Shown: piece after piece, positions 7,980-16,095 of the stretch
How positions within the stretch are numbered: position 1 is the first letter of the stretch
Layout of the letters: the number at the start of each line of letters is the position of its first letter
From: Pseudomonas sp. FeN3W
Lineage (GTDB): Bacteria > Pseudomonadota > Gammaproteobacteria > Pseudomonadales > Pseudomonadaceae
Length of the DNA: 64,000 bases
NCBI GenBank assembly: GCA_030263805.2
Contig: CP136010.1
Location: 4,479,001 to 4,543,000, forward strand
Reading direction: 5' to 3'
Made by a program: the position numbers and the translations under genes
Notes under the pieces: generated by a model
Databases searched by the model: none
What the model was told of the DNA's origin: nothing
What the model saw: the letters and a program-made list of their open reading frames with translations, nothing else

Positions 7980-8396
7980 TCAGTTCTGACCGACGATGAT
8001 TTCGGACATTTCGCCGGTGAGTCGGTCGGTGATTTCCACGATCAACATGCCGGCGTCGCCGTTGTAGACGCGCACGATGAAATCGTCGGTGGTCACGGTG
8101 CCGGTCTTGCCATCGGTCACACCGCTGAGCAGATCGCCCAGCAGTCGTGACTCCAGCTGGCTGGTGAAACGATCCAGCGCGGACTGGTTGCCTAGTAACG
8201 ACGAGCGATCCAGCGCATCCGGGTCCTTCTTGTCGTTCTGCGCCTGCGCATTGCCCAGCAGCCAGGCACCATTGAGCGGGCTGCCGCCGAAGGAGGGGTT
8301 GATCGGGGTGTACACCAGCTCGGTGGCGCTGGCGCCAGCGCTGAGCAGCAGGCTGGCGAGCAGCGTGCCGAGCGCCTTGTGAATGTGCTGTTTCAT
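7980..8396 (-). CDS. csgF: CsgF curli assembly factor
   Basis: 138 residues with a signal peptide (cleavage near ASA|TEL). The mature start LVYTPINPSFGGSPLNGAWL is the conserved CsgF N-terminal segment, which in E. coli inserts into the CsgG pore. The protein couples secretion to nucleation at the cell surface. It overlaps csgE by four bases (ATGA), so translation is probably coupled. Confidence 0.93.
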   Translation of the reverse strand: MKQHIHKALGTLLASLLLSAGASATELVYTPINPSFGGSPLNGAWLLGNAQAQNDKKDPDALDRSSLLGNQSALDRFTSQLESRLLGDLLSGVTDGKTGTVTTDDFIVRVYNGDAGMLIVEITDRLTGEMSEIIVGQN

Positions 8397-8776
8397 AGTT
8401 CGTCCTTGGCCATGTCAATGTTGTCTTCGAACAACGCTTCGATCTTGCGCCGGTTGATTTCCTGCACGACGAAATCGGCAGCCTCGTAGGCAGGCTCCTT
8501 CATGTCCGCCACGTTGGGCTGCAGGAAGCGGCGATACAGGGTCTGGTTCTCGTGCTCCACCCAGACCAGAACGCCCCAGCGCGCCGAGGGCCTCTCCTTG
8601 ATGGCAAGATTGAAGTCCAGGGCGCTGATGTCGTTCAGGCGCTCGCAGAAGCGCAGGTAGAACTCGTGACCGGAGCGGGAAACCGTGTTGTTGGTGATGA
8701 ACCCTTGCAGCTCGGCTTCGTCGGCCTGAGCGGTCAGGCTCAACAGCAGCAGAAGCAGCGCGGCGGTGCGTTTCAC
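8393..8776 (-). CDS. csgE: CsgE curli secretion adaptor
   Basis: 127 residues: a signal peptide to about Ala-Gln-Ala-Asp (residue 18), then a compact domain with GFITNNTVSRSGHEFYLRFC, typical of CsgE. CsgE is a periplasmic adaptor that caps CsgG and brings curlin subunits to it. It overlaps csgD by four bases and csgF by four bases, showing a tight csgDEF transcriptional unit. Confidence 0.92.
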   Translation of the reverse strand: MKRTAALLLLLLSLTAQADEAELQGFITNNTVSRSGHEFYLRFCERLNDISALDFNLAIKERPSARWGVLVWVEHENQTLYRRFLQPNVADMKEPAYEAADFVVQEINRRKIEALFEDNIDMAKDEL

Positions 8777-9423
8777 GACACCGCCTCACCAACGTGGGCC
8801 AGCACCAGCGAGGCACCCTGGGCGCGATTGCTGGCGCCGAGCTTGCGCAGTGCGTTGTGCACATGGCTCTTGATGGTGTGGATGCTCAGGTGCAGCCTTT
8901 CGCCGATGGCCGCGTTGGACAGGCCTTGGCCGGCGAGCGCGAGAATCTGCTTTTCGCGCAGGGTCAGCTCGTCGATGACCTGATGTGCGTTGCTGAGTTG
9001 CCGGTAGCGACAGAGCAGCGTTTCCATCAGTTCTCTCGGTAGCCAGTCGCCTCCAGCGAGCATGGTCTGAATACCGCGGACGAACATGGCGCGCGGCGTC
9101 GCGCGGTAGAAGACCCCGCGAATCCAGGGATGTGTTTCGACCAGCCTGCGCGCCTGATCGGGCTGGGCGTTGATCAGCGCGACCGGTGTGTCGCCGAGCT
9201 GGCGGAGCAGGTGCACGCAATCGTTACGGTCGTAGCTGGCGACATCCAGCAGCACCAGTGCCGAATCGATTTGCTCCGGTCGTGGCGTGACCATATGGAC
9301 CAGTGTGCAGCTGGGGCAGTCGTACAGGTGCTGGCGTAGCGTACTGTCGAGCAGCTTGCTGGCAGAGAGAAGCGTTATGCGGAATTGGGCGGGCTGGAAA
9401 GCCGGCGCGACATCGTCTTTCAT
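8773..9423 (-). CDS. csgD: CsgD-like LuxR-family biofilm regulator
   Basis: 216 residues. The C-terminal LuxR-type helix-turn-helix (ELTLREKQILALAGQGLSNAAIGERLHLSIHTIKSHV split over about residues 150-190) follows a degenerate receiver-like N-terminal domain, as in CsgD. I chose the ATG at 9423 because AGGA sits seven bases upstream; the in-frame ATG at 9429 would be only one base from that site. First gene of the csgDEFG unit, so it likely controls its own operon and csgBA. Similarity to CsgD over other LuxR-type regulators is supported mainly by context. Confidence 0.85.
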   Translation of the reverse strand: MKDDVAPAFQPAQFRITLLSASKLLDSTLRQHLYDCPSCTLVHMVTPRPEQIDSALVLLDVASYDRNDCVHLLRQLGDTPVALINAQPDQARRLVETHPWIRGVFYRATPRAMFVRGIQTMLAGGDWLPRELMETLLCRYRQLSNAHQVIDELTLREKQILALAGQGLSNAAIGERLHLSIHTIKSHVHNALRKLGASNRAQGASLVLAHVGEAVS

Positions 9424-9665
9424 TCGCATGTCCTTTGCTGAATGTTGATGGGCAGTCCTTGATTGCGTGACGCGCAGAGAGCGGTCCCGTCTGGCAATAG
9501 AAAGTAGTTCAGCTTTGCGACAAAAAAAAGTCAAAAGTTAAAATTGGTGTCAGCTTCCCGACGAAAAGCGGTTAGAGAATCTTCTGGTAGCCGGAAGGGC
9601 TTCTCTCTAAAGTCTGATCTCTTGAGTGGCGGCCTCGGTTCGGGCGTGTAGATGGAGATGGAGCG
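9424..9665. promoter_or_regulatory. Divergent promoter region csgD / lysE-like gene
   Basis: 242 bp without a gene. It contains an AT-rich tract around 9518-9545, in a window that is otherwise GC-rich. On the minus strand a TTGACT (9529-9534) could serve as a -35 element for csgD, but no good -10 at 17 bases was found, so this is only a candidate. Such AT-rich DNA is a typical silencing and bending target at curli promoters; that is inference. Confidence 0.4.
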
Positions 9666-10301
9666 ATGAGTGATCCCGTATTCTGGCTGGTGTTCTTCTC
9701 GGCGGCGCTGGCGCTGAACCTGTCACCGGGGCCGGATCTGCTCTACGTGATTTCGCGCACCCTGAGTGGCGGCCGCCGCATCGGCATGATTTCCGCCTGT
9801 GGCGTATGCAGCGGTGCGCTGGTGCATGTGGCGTTCGCCGCGCTGGGCATCTCGGCCATCCTCGCCACCTCCGCCCTGGCGTTTACGGTGGTCAAGTACG
9901 TCGGTGCCGCCTATTTGCTCTATCTCGGCTATCAGGCCCTGCGCTCGGCCGGTAGCGGAACCGCTCTGGCCCTCAAGGCGGCGCCGCGGGCATCCGCGTG
10001 GAAGGCCTATCGCCAGGGCGTGCTGGTCGATCTGCTGAATCCCAAGGCGGCGATCTTCTTCATGGCATTTCTGCCTCAGTTCGTCCGCCCCGAGCATGGC
10101 GCCGTGCCGTTGCAACTGCTGGTTCTCGGTGTGCTGGTGGTCGTGGTGGCGATCATCATCGAGTGCATTGTGGTGCTGCTGGCTGCCCGCGCCACTCAGG
10201 CGCTGCGCGACAATCCGGCCATAAGCCAGTGGCTGGACCGGGCGCTGGGCTCGATGCTCATCGCGCTGGGTATTCGCCTGGGCTTGAGCGAACGCCTCTG
10301 A
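9666..10301 (+). CDS. LysE/RhtB-family amino-acid exporter
   Basis: 211 residues, the family's usual length, with about six hydrophobic segments and the conserved N-terminal NLSPGPDLLYVISRTLSGG. A second conserved piece is LLNPKAAIFFMAFLPQFV. These inner-membrane proteins export amino acids or related compounds; the substrate cannot be predicted. The ATG at 9666 has GGAG just upstream. Divergent from the csg operon. Confidence 0.88.
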   Translation: MSDPVFWLVFFSAALALNLSPGPDLLYVISRTLSGGRRIGMISACGVCSGALVHVAFAALGISAILATSALAFTVVKYVGAAYLLYLGYQALRSAGSGTALALKAAPRASAWKAYRQGVLVDLLNPKAAIFFMAFLPQFVRPEHGAVPLQLLVLGVLVVVVAIIIECIVVLLAARATQALRDNPAISQWLDRALGSMLIALGIRLGLSERL

Positions 10302-10377
10302 AAGGGAATTGAATCGCCCCCTTGCGGCTCTCATGGGAGAAGGGCGGCCGTTCGGCAGCCCATGATGGGAGCTGTGT

Positions 10378-10833
10378 ATGTCTCAGCAGAGCAAGAACAC
10401 CTCGGCCAGCCTGATCCCCTGCCTGCGCTATCGCGACCTGGCCAGCGCCATCGACTGGCTGTGTCGCGCTTTCGGTTTCGAATGCCAGCGCCAGTACCGC
10501 GACGAACAGGTCGGCATCACCCATGCACAACTGGCTTTCGGCAACGGCATGCTGATGGTCGGGCCGGTGGTGGATTCCGAATACGGCCAGCAGCTGCGCC
10601 AGCCCGACGAGATTGGCGGCGCATCCACCCAGGGCATCTACGTGATCGTCAACAGCGCCGATGCGCTCTACGCCCAGGCCAAGGCGGCCGGGGCGCAGAT
10701 CGTCGTCGAACTCAAGGACGAGGATTACGGCGGTCGTGGCTTCACCTGCCGCGATATCGAAGGGCATCTGTGGAGCTTCGGCACCTACGACCCCTGGGCG
10801 GACGAAGCGGCGGGTAGCGTCGCTCAGGCCTGA
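10378..10833 (+). CDS. VOC (glyoxalase/bleomycin-resistance fold) family protein
   Basis: 151 residues with two beta-alpha-beta-beta-beta modules: PCLRYRDLASAIDWLCRAFGFE at the start of the first and GIYVIVNSADALYAQAKAAGA opening the second. It ends with CRDIEGHLWSFGTYDPW, a strand contributing a metal-ligand-like position in this fold. Similar to PhnB/YdeN-like uncharacterised members. The reaction is not known. It stands between the LysE-like and the dehydrogenase genes on the same strand, without tight coupling. Confidence 0.82.
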   Translation: MSQQSKNTSASLIPCLRYRDLASAIDWLCRAFGFECQRQYRDEQVGITHAQLAFGNGMLMVGPVVDSEYGQQLRQPDEIGGASTQGIYVIVNSADALYAQAKAAGAQIVVELKDEDYGGRGFTCRDIEGHLWSFGTYDPWADEAAGSVAQA

Positions 10834-10928
10834 GTACGCCCTTGCGCGTCGCGCCGACCATCGGGGGGAATGTTCGGCGCGGCGTCGCTGTCAGCTTAAC
10901 TACGACAGCAGACTGCGGAGGAACGACG

Positions 10929-11903
10929 ATGGCCTATGGAAAACTCTACGGCGCCCTGGTAGTGCTGACTGGCGCGTCCAGCGGCATCGGCCGCGCCGCT
11001 GCCCAGGCTTTCGCCCGCCAGGGTTCACGACTGGTGCTTGCCGCACGCGACGTCGAGGCGCTTACGGAAACCGCCGATGAATGCCGCGCGCTCGGCGGCG
11101 AAGTGCTGGTGGTGCCCACCGACGTCACCCACAGCGATGAGGTCGAAGCGCTGGCCAGTGCCGCGGCAGAGTTCGGTCAGGGGCGCATCGACGTGTGGAT
11201 CAACAATGCCGGCATCGGCGCCGTCGGCGCGTTCGACGAGACGCCACTGGATGCCCATGAACAGGTGGTGCAGACCGATCTGCTCGGTTATCTGCGCGGC
11301 GCCCATGTGGTGCTGCCGTACTTCAAGCAGCAGCAGAGCGGTGTGCTGATCAATACGCTGTCGGTTGGCAGCTGGCTGGCGCAGCCGTTCGCGGTGGCTT
11401 ATTCGGCCAGCAAGTTCGGTCTGCGCGGCCTGTCCCAGGCGCTGCGCGGCGAACTGGGAGCCTGGCCGGGGATTCATATCTGCGACGTTTATCCCGGCAT
11501 CGTCGATACCCCGGGCTTTCGCGACGGTGGCAACTATGCCGGGCGCTCGTTGCAGCCGCCGCCACCGTTGCTCGATCCGCGTCAGGTGGCCGATGCCATG
11601 GTCAGCCTGGCTCTGCATCCGCGCCACACCACGTCGGTCGGGGCGACCGCCACATTGCTGCGCCTGGCACATTTCCTCACCCCGGGTTTCGATCGCATCA
11701 ACGGGCTGCTGACCGGTTTCGCGCTTGGCCGGGCGCAGCGAGTGGCGCCCTCGTCAGGCAACCTCTTTCATCCGCCGCTGGGCCAGCGGCGCATCGATGG
11801 TGGCTGGCGCTCGTCGAAGGATGATGACAAGCGCTGGTTGTTGATCGGCGGCGTGGCAGCTGGGTTGATCGGCCTTGGCGTATGCCTGGCGCGGCGGCGC
11901 TGA
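10929..11903 (+). CDS. Short-chain dehydrogenase/reductase with C-terminal membrane anchor
   Basis: 324 residues from the ATG at 10929, which has GGAGG nine bases upstream. The Rossmann motif LTGASSGIGRAAAQAF binds NAD(P). NNAGIG and the YSASK catalytic Tyr-x-x-x-Lys are present. After the SDR core (to about 245) comes a Pro/Arg-rich linker, and a hydrophobic helix near the end (LLIGGVAAGLIGLGVCLARRR) suggests tethering to the inner membrane. The substrate is unknown. Confidence 0.87.
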   Translation: MAYGKLYGALVVLTGASSGIGRAAAQAFARQGSRLVLAARDVEALTETADECRALGGEVLVVPTDVTHSDEVEALASAAAEFGQGRIDVWINNAGIGAVGAFDETPLDAHEQVVQTDLLGYLRGAHVVLPYFKQQQSGVLINTLSVGSWLAQPFAVAYSASKFGLRGLSQALRGELGAWPGIHICDVYPGIVDTPGFRDGGNYAGRSLQPPPPLLDPRQVADAMVSLALHPRHTTSVGATATLLRLAHFLTPGFDRINGLLTGFALGRAQRVAPSSGNLFHPPLGQRRIDGGWRSSKDDDKRWLLIGGVAAGLIGLGVCLARRR

Positions 11904-11910
11904 CCCGCTG

Positions 11911-12837
11911 TCAGCGCACCTTCGGCGCGGCACTGACACCCTCGAGCGTGGCGAAGGAGGTGTCCTTGGCGGTCAGCAGGAAGTCGCGCATGAAGGGCGA
12001 ATCGAGCATGTCGGCGCGGATTCCGGCATACAACGTGGCGAACAGCCCCTTGTCGCCCAGCCGTTTGGCGGTGACGTAGCCGCGTGAACTGTATTCGTGC
12101 AGTGCCCAGTTCGGCAGTGAACAGACGCCGCGCCCCGACGCCACCAGCTGCATCATCATCACCGTGAGTTCCGAGGTGCGTACCTGTGCCGGCTCGATGT
12201 CGGCCGGTTCGAGGAAGCGGGTGAAGATATCCAGACGGTCGCGTTCGATGGGGTAGGTGATCAGTGTCTCGCTGGCCAGGTCTTCCGGGCGGATGTACGG
12301 CCGCGCGGCCAGTGCATGCTGGTTCGCCACCGCCAGCAGGGCCTCGTAGGTGAACAGCGGCACGTAGGTGATGCCGGGCAGTTCCAGCGGGTCGGAGGTC
12401 ACCACCAGATCCAGATCGCCGCGCGCCAGGGCCGGCAGCGGGGCGAAGGAGAAGCCCGAGGCCAGATCCAGTTCGACCTCGGGCCAGGCATCGCGGAACT
12501 GGTCGATGGTCGGCATCAACCACTGGAAGCAGCTGTGACATTCGATGGCCATGTGCAGCCGCCCGGCGGTGCCGCCGGCCAGACGGGCGAGGTCACGCTC
12601 GGCACCGCGCAGTTGCGGCAGCATCAGATCCGCCAGTTGCAGCAGACGCAGGCCGGCACTGGTGAACCGCACCGGACGGGTCTTGCGCACGAACAGTTGC
12701 AGGCCGAGTCGCTCTTCGAGTTCCTTGAACTGATGGGACAGCGCCGATTGCGTCAGATGCAGGCGCTCGGCGGCTTCGACGAGACTGTCGGTTTCCCGAA
12801 GTGCATGAAGCGTCTTCAGGTGACGGATTTCCAGCAT
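11911..12837 (-). CDS. metR: MetR, LysR-type activator of methionine genes
   Basis: 308 residues with an N-terminal helix-turn-helix (DSLVEAAERLHLTQSALSHQFKELEERLG). Identity as MetR is supported by the characteristic AIECHSCFQWLMPTIDQFR segment and by metE 0.9 kb away. MetR activates metE (and metH) using homocysteine as co-inducer. Unlike the enterobacterial arrangement, metR is not immediately divergent from metE; an exoD-like gene lies between them on the metR strand. A near-consensus MetR site lies before metE. Confidence 0.9.
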   Translation of the reverse strand: MLEIRHLKTLHALRETDSLVEAAERLHLTQSALSHQFKELEERLGLQLFVRKTRPVRFTSAGLRLLQLADLMLPQLRGAERDLARLAGGTAGRLHMAIECHSCFQWLMPTIDQFRDAWPEVELDLASGFSFAPLPALARGDLDLVVTSDPLELPGITYVPLFTYEALLAVANQHALAARPYIRPEDLASETLITYPIERDRLDIFTRFLEPADIEPAQVRTSELTVMMMQLVASGRGVCSLPNWALHEYSSRGYVTAKRLGDKGLFATLYAGIRADMLDSPFMRDFLLTAKDTSFATLEGVSAAPKVR

Positions 12838-12990
12838 GCCGAACTACCTTGCGTGGCGGGAACTACACGGCCTGAACGATAGGCGTGACGTTACCGGAAT
12901 GGATATGCAGATGAGCAGCGCTCATCCGTGGCAAGTGTGTCCCAGCATCTGGATGCTGTCGAGTGGCCGCTATGCAATCGGCCGGGCCAT

Positions 12991-13581
12991 TCAGAGCCAG
13001 AGCTGCGAAACCATATAGGCCAGGCTGAAGAAGAACAGCAACGCAACGACGATCATCACGCCGTCGCGGGCCATCATCCCCAGCCCCAGCACGCTCAACG
13101 CCGCGCCGGCAGTGGAGTTGCCGAACGGAATCAGCTCCAGCGGCGGCATGGTGGCGGCGATTGCCAGGCACAGCACCGCATTCAGCCGATTCGCCAAGCC
13201 GTTGGTAAGGAAGGTCAGCCGCCGCTTGAGCAGGCGGTCGACGACGCCGGCAATGCGATGCAGAAAGGCCATGGCCTTGTCGTACTTGCTGCGCGAGGCG
13301 CTACGCCGCAGCAGCCATTTGGGTAGCCAGAAATGCTTCCGGCCGATCAGCAGCTGAATCGCGATCAGCGAAACCATCACCGCGAACACACTGGGCAATC
13401 CAGGAATTCCCGACAGCGGCGAAAGCACCAGCAGGCCAGGCACCAGCAGCAGGGCGCCGAAGCTGCGCTCATCGGTGGCTTGCAGCATGCACTCGATGGT
13501 CACCGGCTGATCGGCTTCGCCAGCCTGTCGGAGGCGCTGCAGCAGGCTTTCGAGATTCTGCGGTGGCTGATCCGGATTCAT
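12991..13581 (-). CDS. ExoD-family membrane protein
   Basis: 196 residues with several hydrophobic segments (about 42-58, 62-80, 130-148 and 160-190) and the early FGALLLVPGLLVLSPLSGIPGLPS motif of the exopolysaccharide synthesis ExoD family (PF06055). In Rhizobium ExoD affects exopolysaccharide and alkaline tolerance; the biochemical function is unknown. It lies between metR and metE without obvious functional link. Confidence 0.82.
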   Translation of the reverse strand: MNPDQPPQNLESLLQRLRQAGEADQPVTIECMLQATDERSFGALLLVPGLLVLSPLSGIPGLPSVFAVMVSLIAIQLLIGRKHFWLPKWLLRRSASRSKYDKAMAFLHRIAGVVDRLLKRRLTFLTNGLANRLNAVLCLAIAATMPPLELIPFGNSTAGAALSVLGLGMMARDGVMIVVALLFFFSLAYMVSQLWL

Positions 13582-13671
13582 GACTGCGCCTGGTCGGGGA
13601 GGTTTTCTTTAGAGGCCCGAGGGCTCGAAATGCTCCTGCATGAATATTTCTATATTTCAAATGTAATTACG

Positions 13672-13684
13672 TGAGTTTGTTTCA
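13672..13684 (+). promoter_or_regulatory. Candidate MetR-binding site upstream of metE
   Basis: TGAG-TTTGT-TTCA matches the known MetR consensus TGAA-N5-TTCA at 7 of 8 fixed positions, and extends to the near-palindrome GTGAG...TTCAC. It lies 58 bases before the metE start codon. A wider-spaced TGAA...TTCA pair occurs at 13641-13659. Confidence 0.5.
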
Positions 13685-13741
13685 CGTGATCGTGGCGCGG
13701 ACAATCAGCGCATTCATGCAGAACGACATTTGGAGTGAGAA

Positions 13742-16048
13742 ATGGCTGTAGCGCACAACCTCGGTTTTCCACGTATCGGTGCGGACCGTGAGCTGAAGAA
13801 AGCCCTGGAGGCATATTGGAAGGGCGAGTTGGACGAGCAGGGGCTGCGCCAGGTCGGCGGTCAGCTGCGTGCACAACACTGGCAGGCTCAGGCCGATGCC
13901 GGCATCCAGTTGCTGCCGGTGGGCGACTTCGCCTGGTACGACCACATTCTCACGCACTCGCTGATGTTCGGCGTGGTGCCGCAGCGCTTCCGCCCCGCCG
14001 ATGGCCTGCCCACGCTGGACACGCTGTTCGCCATGGCCCGTGGGGTGACGAACAGCTGCTGCGGTGGCCAGGCCCAGGAGATGACCAAGTGGTTCGATAC
14101 CAACTACCACTATCTGGTGCCGGAATTCAGCGTCGATCAGCGGTTCCAGCTGTCCTGGTCGCAGCTGTTCGAAGAGGTCGAGGAGGCGCAGGCTCTGGGG
14201 CACGCGATCAAGCCTGTGCTGGTCGGTCCGCTGACCTATCTCTGGCTGGGCAAGCTCAAGGGCGAGGATGCCGAGCGTTTCGACAAGCTCGAGCTGCTCG
14301 AGCGACTCTTGCCGGTCTATGGCGAGGTACTCGACCGGCTGGCGGCGCAGGGCGTCGAGTGGGTGCAGATCGACGAGCCGATCCTCGCCCTCGACCTGCC
14401 GCAGGACTGGAAGAACGCCTTCGAGCGCGCCTACAACCTGCTGCAGCGCGCCCCGCTGAAGAAGCTGGTCGCCACTTACTTTGGCGGGCTGGAGGACAAC
14501 CTCAGTCTGGCGGCGGCGCTGCCGGTGGACGGTCTGCACATCGATCTGGTGCGTGCGCCGGAACAGTACCCGCTGATTCTCGACTGGTTGCCGACCTACA
14601 AGGTGCTGTCGCTGGGGTTGGTCAATGGGCGCAACGTCTGGCGCTGCGATCTGGAGAAGGCTCTGGAGTTGGCACGGCATGCCGCCGAGCGGCTGGGTGA
14701 CCGTCTCTGGCTGGCGCCGTCCTGCTCCCTGCTGCACAGCCCGGTGGACCTCGAGCGGGAAGATCGGCTCGATCATGAGCTGAAAGGCTGGTTGGCCTTT
14801 GCCGTGCAGAAATGCGCCGAAGTGGCGACCCTGGCCCGAGCCATAAACGAGCCGACGAACGACGATGTGGCGCTCGAGCTGGCGCACAGCCGTGCGGTGC
14901 AGGCGGCACGTCAGCACTCGCCACGCATCCACAAGCCGCAGGTCCAGGCACGCCTGAGTGCGATCCAGCCCCAGGACAGCCAGCGCACCTCGGTGTTCGC
15001 TGCGCGAATCGAACAGCAGCGCGCGCGGCTCGACCTGCCGCCGTTCCCGACCACGACCATCGGTTCGTTCCCGCAGACGCCGGCGATCCGCCTGGCGCGG
15101 CAGGCCTACAAGCAGGACAGGTTGTCGCTCGGCGACTACACCGAGGCGATGCAGGCCGAAATCCGGCATGCGGTGGCGGTGCAGGAGCAGATCGGCCTGG
15201 ACGTGCTGGTGCACGGCGAAGCGGAGCGCAACGACATGGTCGAATACTTCGCCGAGCAACTCGATGGCTATGCCTTCACCCGTTTCGGCTGGGTGCAGAG
15301 CTATGGCTCGCGTTGCGTGAAGCCGGCGGTGATCTACGGCGACCTCAGCCGCTCGCAGCCGATGACCGTCGACTGGATTCGTTACGCTCAGCAGCAGACC
15401 GACCGGGTGATGAAGGGCATGCTCACTGGCCCGGTGACCATGCTGATGTGGTCGTTCGCTCGCGAGGACGTGTCGCGAGAGGTTCAGGCGCGGCAGCTGG
15501 CATTGGCGATCCGCGATGAGGTCTGCGACCTGGAAGCCGCCGGCATCCGCATCATCCAGATCGACGAGGCGGCGTTCCGCGAAGGCTTGCCGCTGCGCCA
15601 CGCGCAGTGGCAGCACTATCTGGACTGGGCGGTCGAGGCGTTCCGCCTGTGCGCCAGTGGCGTACGCGACGAGACGCAGATCCACACGCACATGTGCTAC
15701 AGCGAGTTCAACGACGTCATCGAGTCCATCGCGGCGATGGATGCCGATGTCATCACCATCGAGACTTCACGTTCGCAGATGGAGCTGCTCGAAGCCTTCC
15801 GCGCCTTCGACTATCCGAACGATATCGGCCCGGGGGTCTATGACATCCACTCGCCACGCGTGCCGGATACCGCCGAAATGGTGCAGCTGCTGGAGAAGGC
15901 CGCCGAGTGCATCCCTGCCGAGCGGCTCTGGGTCAACCCGGATTGCGGCCTGAAGACCCGCGCCTGGCCGGAGACCGAGGCGGCGCTGGTGAACATGGTC
16001 GCTGCGGCCCGTCAGCTGCGTGCCTCGCGCAATGCCAGGGTGGCCTGA
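13742..16048 (+). CDS. metE: Cobalamin-independent methionine synthase
   Basis: 768 residues, the full length for MetE. It transfers the methyl group of 5-methyltetrahydropteroyl-triglutamate to homocysteine in the last step of methionine synthesis, in the cytoplasm. The N-terminal domain opens with HNLGFPRIGADRELKKALE. The linker leads to the C-terminal catalytic barrel beginning near TTIGSFPQTPAIR. Zinc ligands are visible in IHTHMCYSEF (His and Cys) and NPDCGLKTR (Cys). The ATG at 13742 follows GGAG. Single gene, probably activated by MetR. Confidence 0.96.
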   Translation: MAVAHNLGFPRIGADRELKKALEAYWKGELDEQGLRQVGGQLRAQHWQAQADAGIQLLPVGDFAWYDHILTHSLMFGVVPQRFRPADGLPTLDTLFAMARGVTNSCCGGQAQEMTKWFDTNYHYLVPEFSVDQRFQLSWSQLFEEVEEAQALGHAIKPVLVGPLTYLWLGKLKGEDAERFDKLELLERLLPVYGEVLDRLAAQGVEWVQIDEPILALDLPQDWKNAFERAYNLLQRAPLKKLVATYFGGLEDNLSLAAALPVDGLHIDLVRAPEQYPLILDWLPTYKVLSLGLVNGRNVWRCDLEKALELARHAAERLGDRLWLAPSCSLLHSPVDLEREDRLDHELKGWLAFAVQKCAEVATLARAINEPTNDDVALELAHSRAVQAARQHSPRIHKPQVQARLSAIQPQDSQRTSVFAARIEQQRARLDLPPFPTTTIGSFPQTPAIRLARQAYKQDRLSLGDYTEAMQAEIRHAVAVQEQIGLDVLVHGEAERNDMVEYFAEQLDGYAFTRFGWVQSYGSRCVKPAVIYGDLSRSQPMTVDWIRYAQQQTDRVMKGMLTGPVTMLMWSFAREDVSREVQARQLALAIRDEVCDLEAAGIRIIQIDEAAFREGLPLRHAQWQHYLDWAVEAFRLCASGVRDETQIHTHMCYSEFNDVIESIAAMDADVITIETSRSQMELLEAFRAFDYPNDIGPGVYDIHSPRVPDTAEMVQLLEKAAECIPAERLWVNPDCGLKTRAWPETEAALVNMVAAARQLRASRNARVA

Positions 16049-16095
16049 CGTCGGCGCTGGCGCAGCGCTCCAGTGCGGGCGCTGTACCGGGCGCG

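Noticed and set aside
13682..15691. 669-codon open frame opposite metE
   Set aside because: Composition is Arg/Gln/Leu-rich without domain character and lies antisense to a certain gene.
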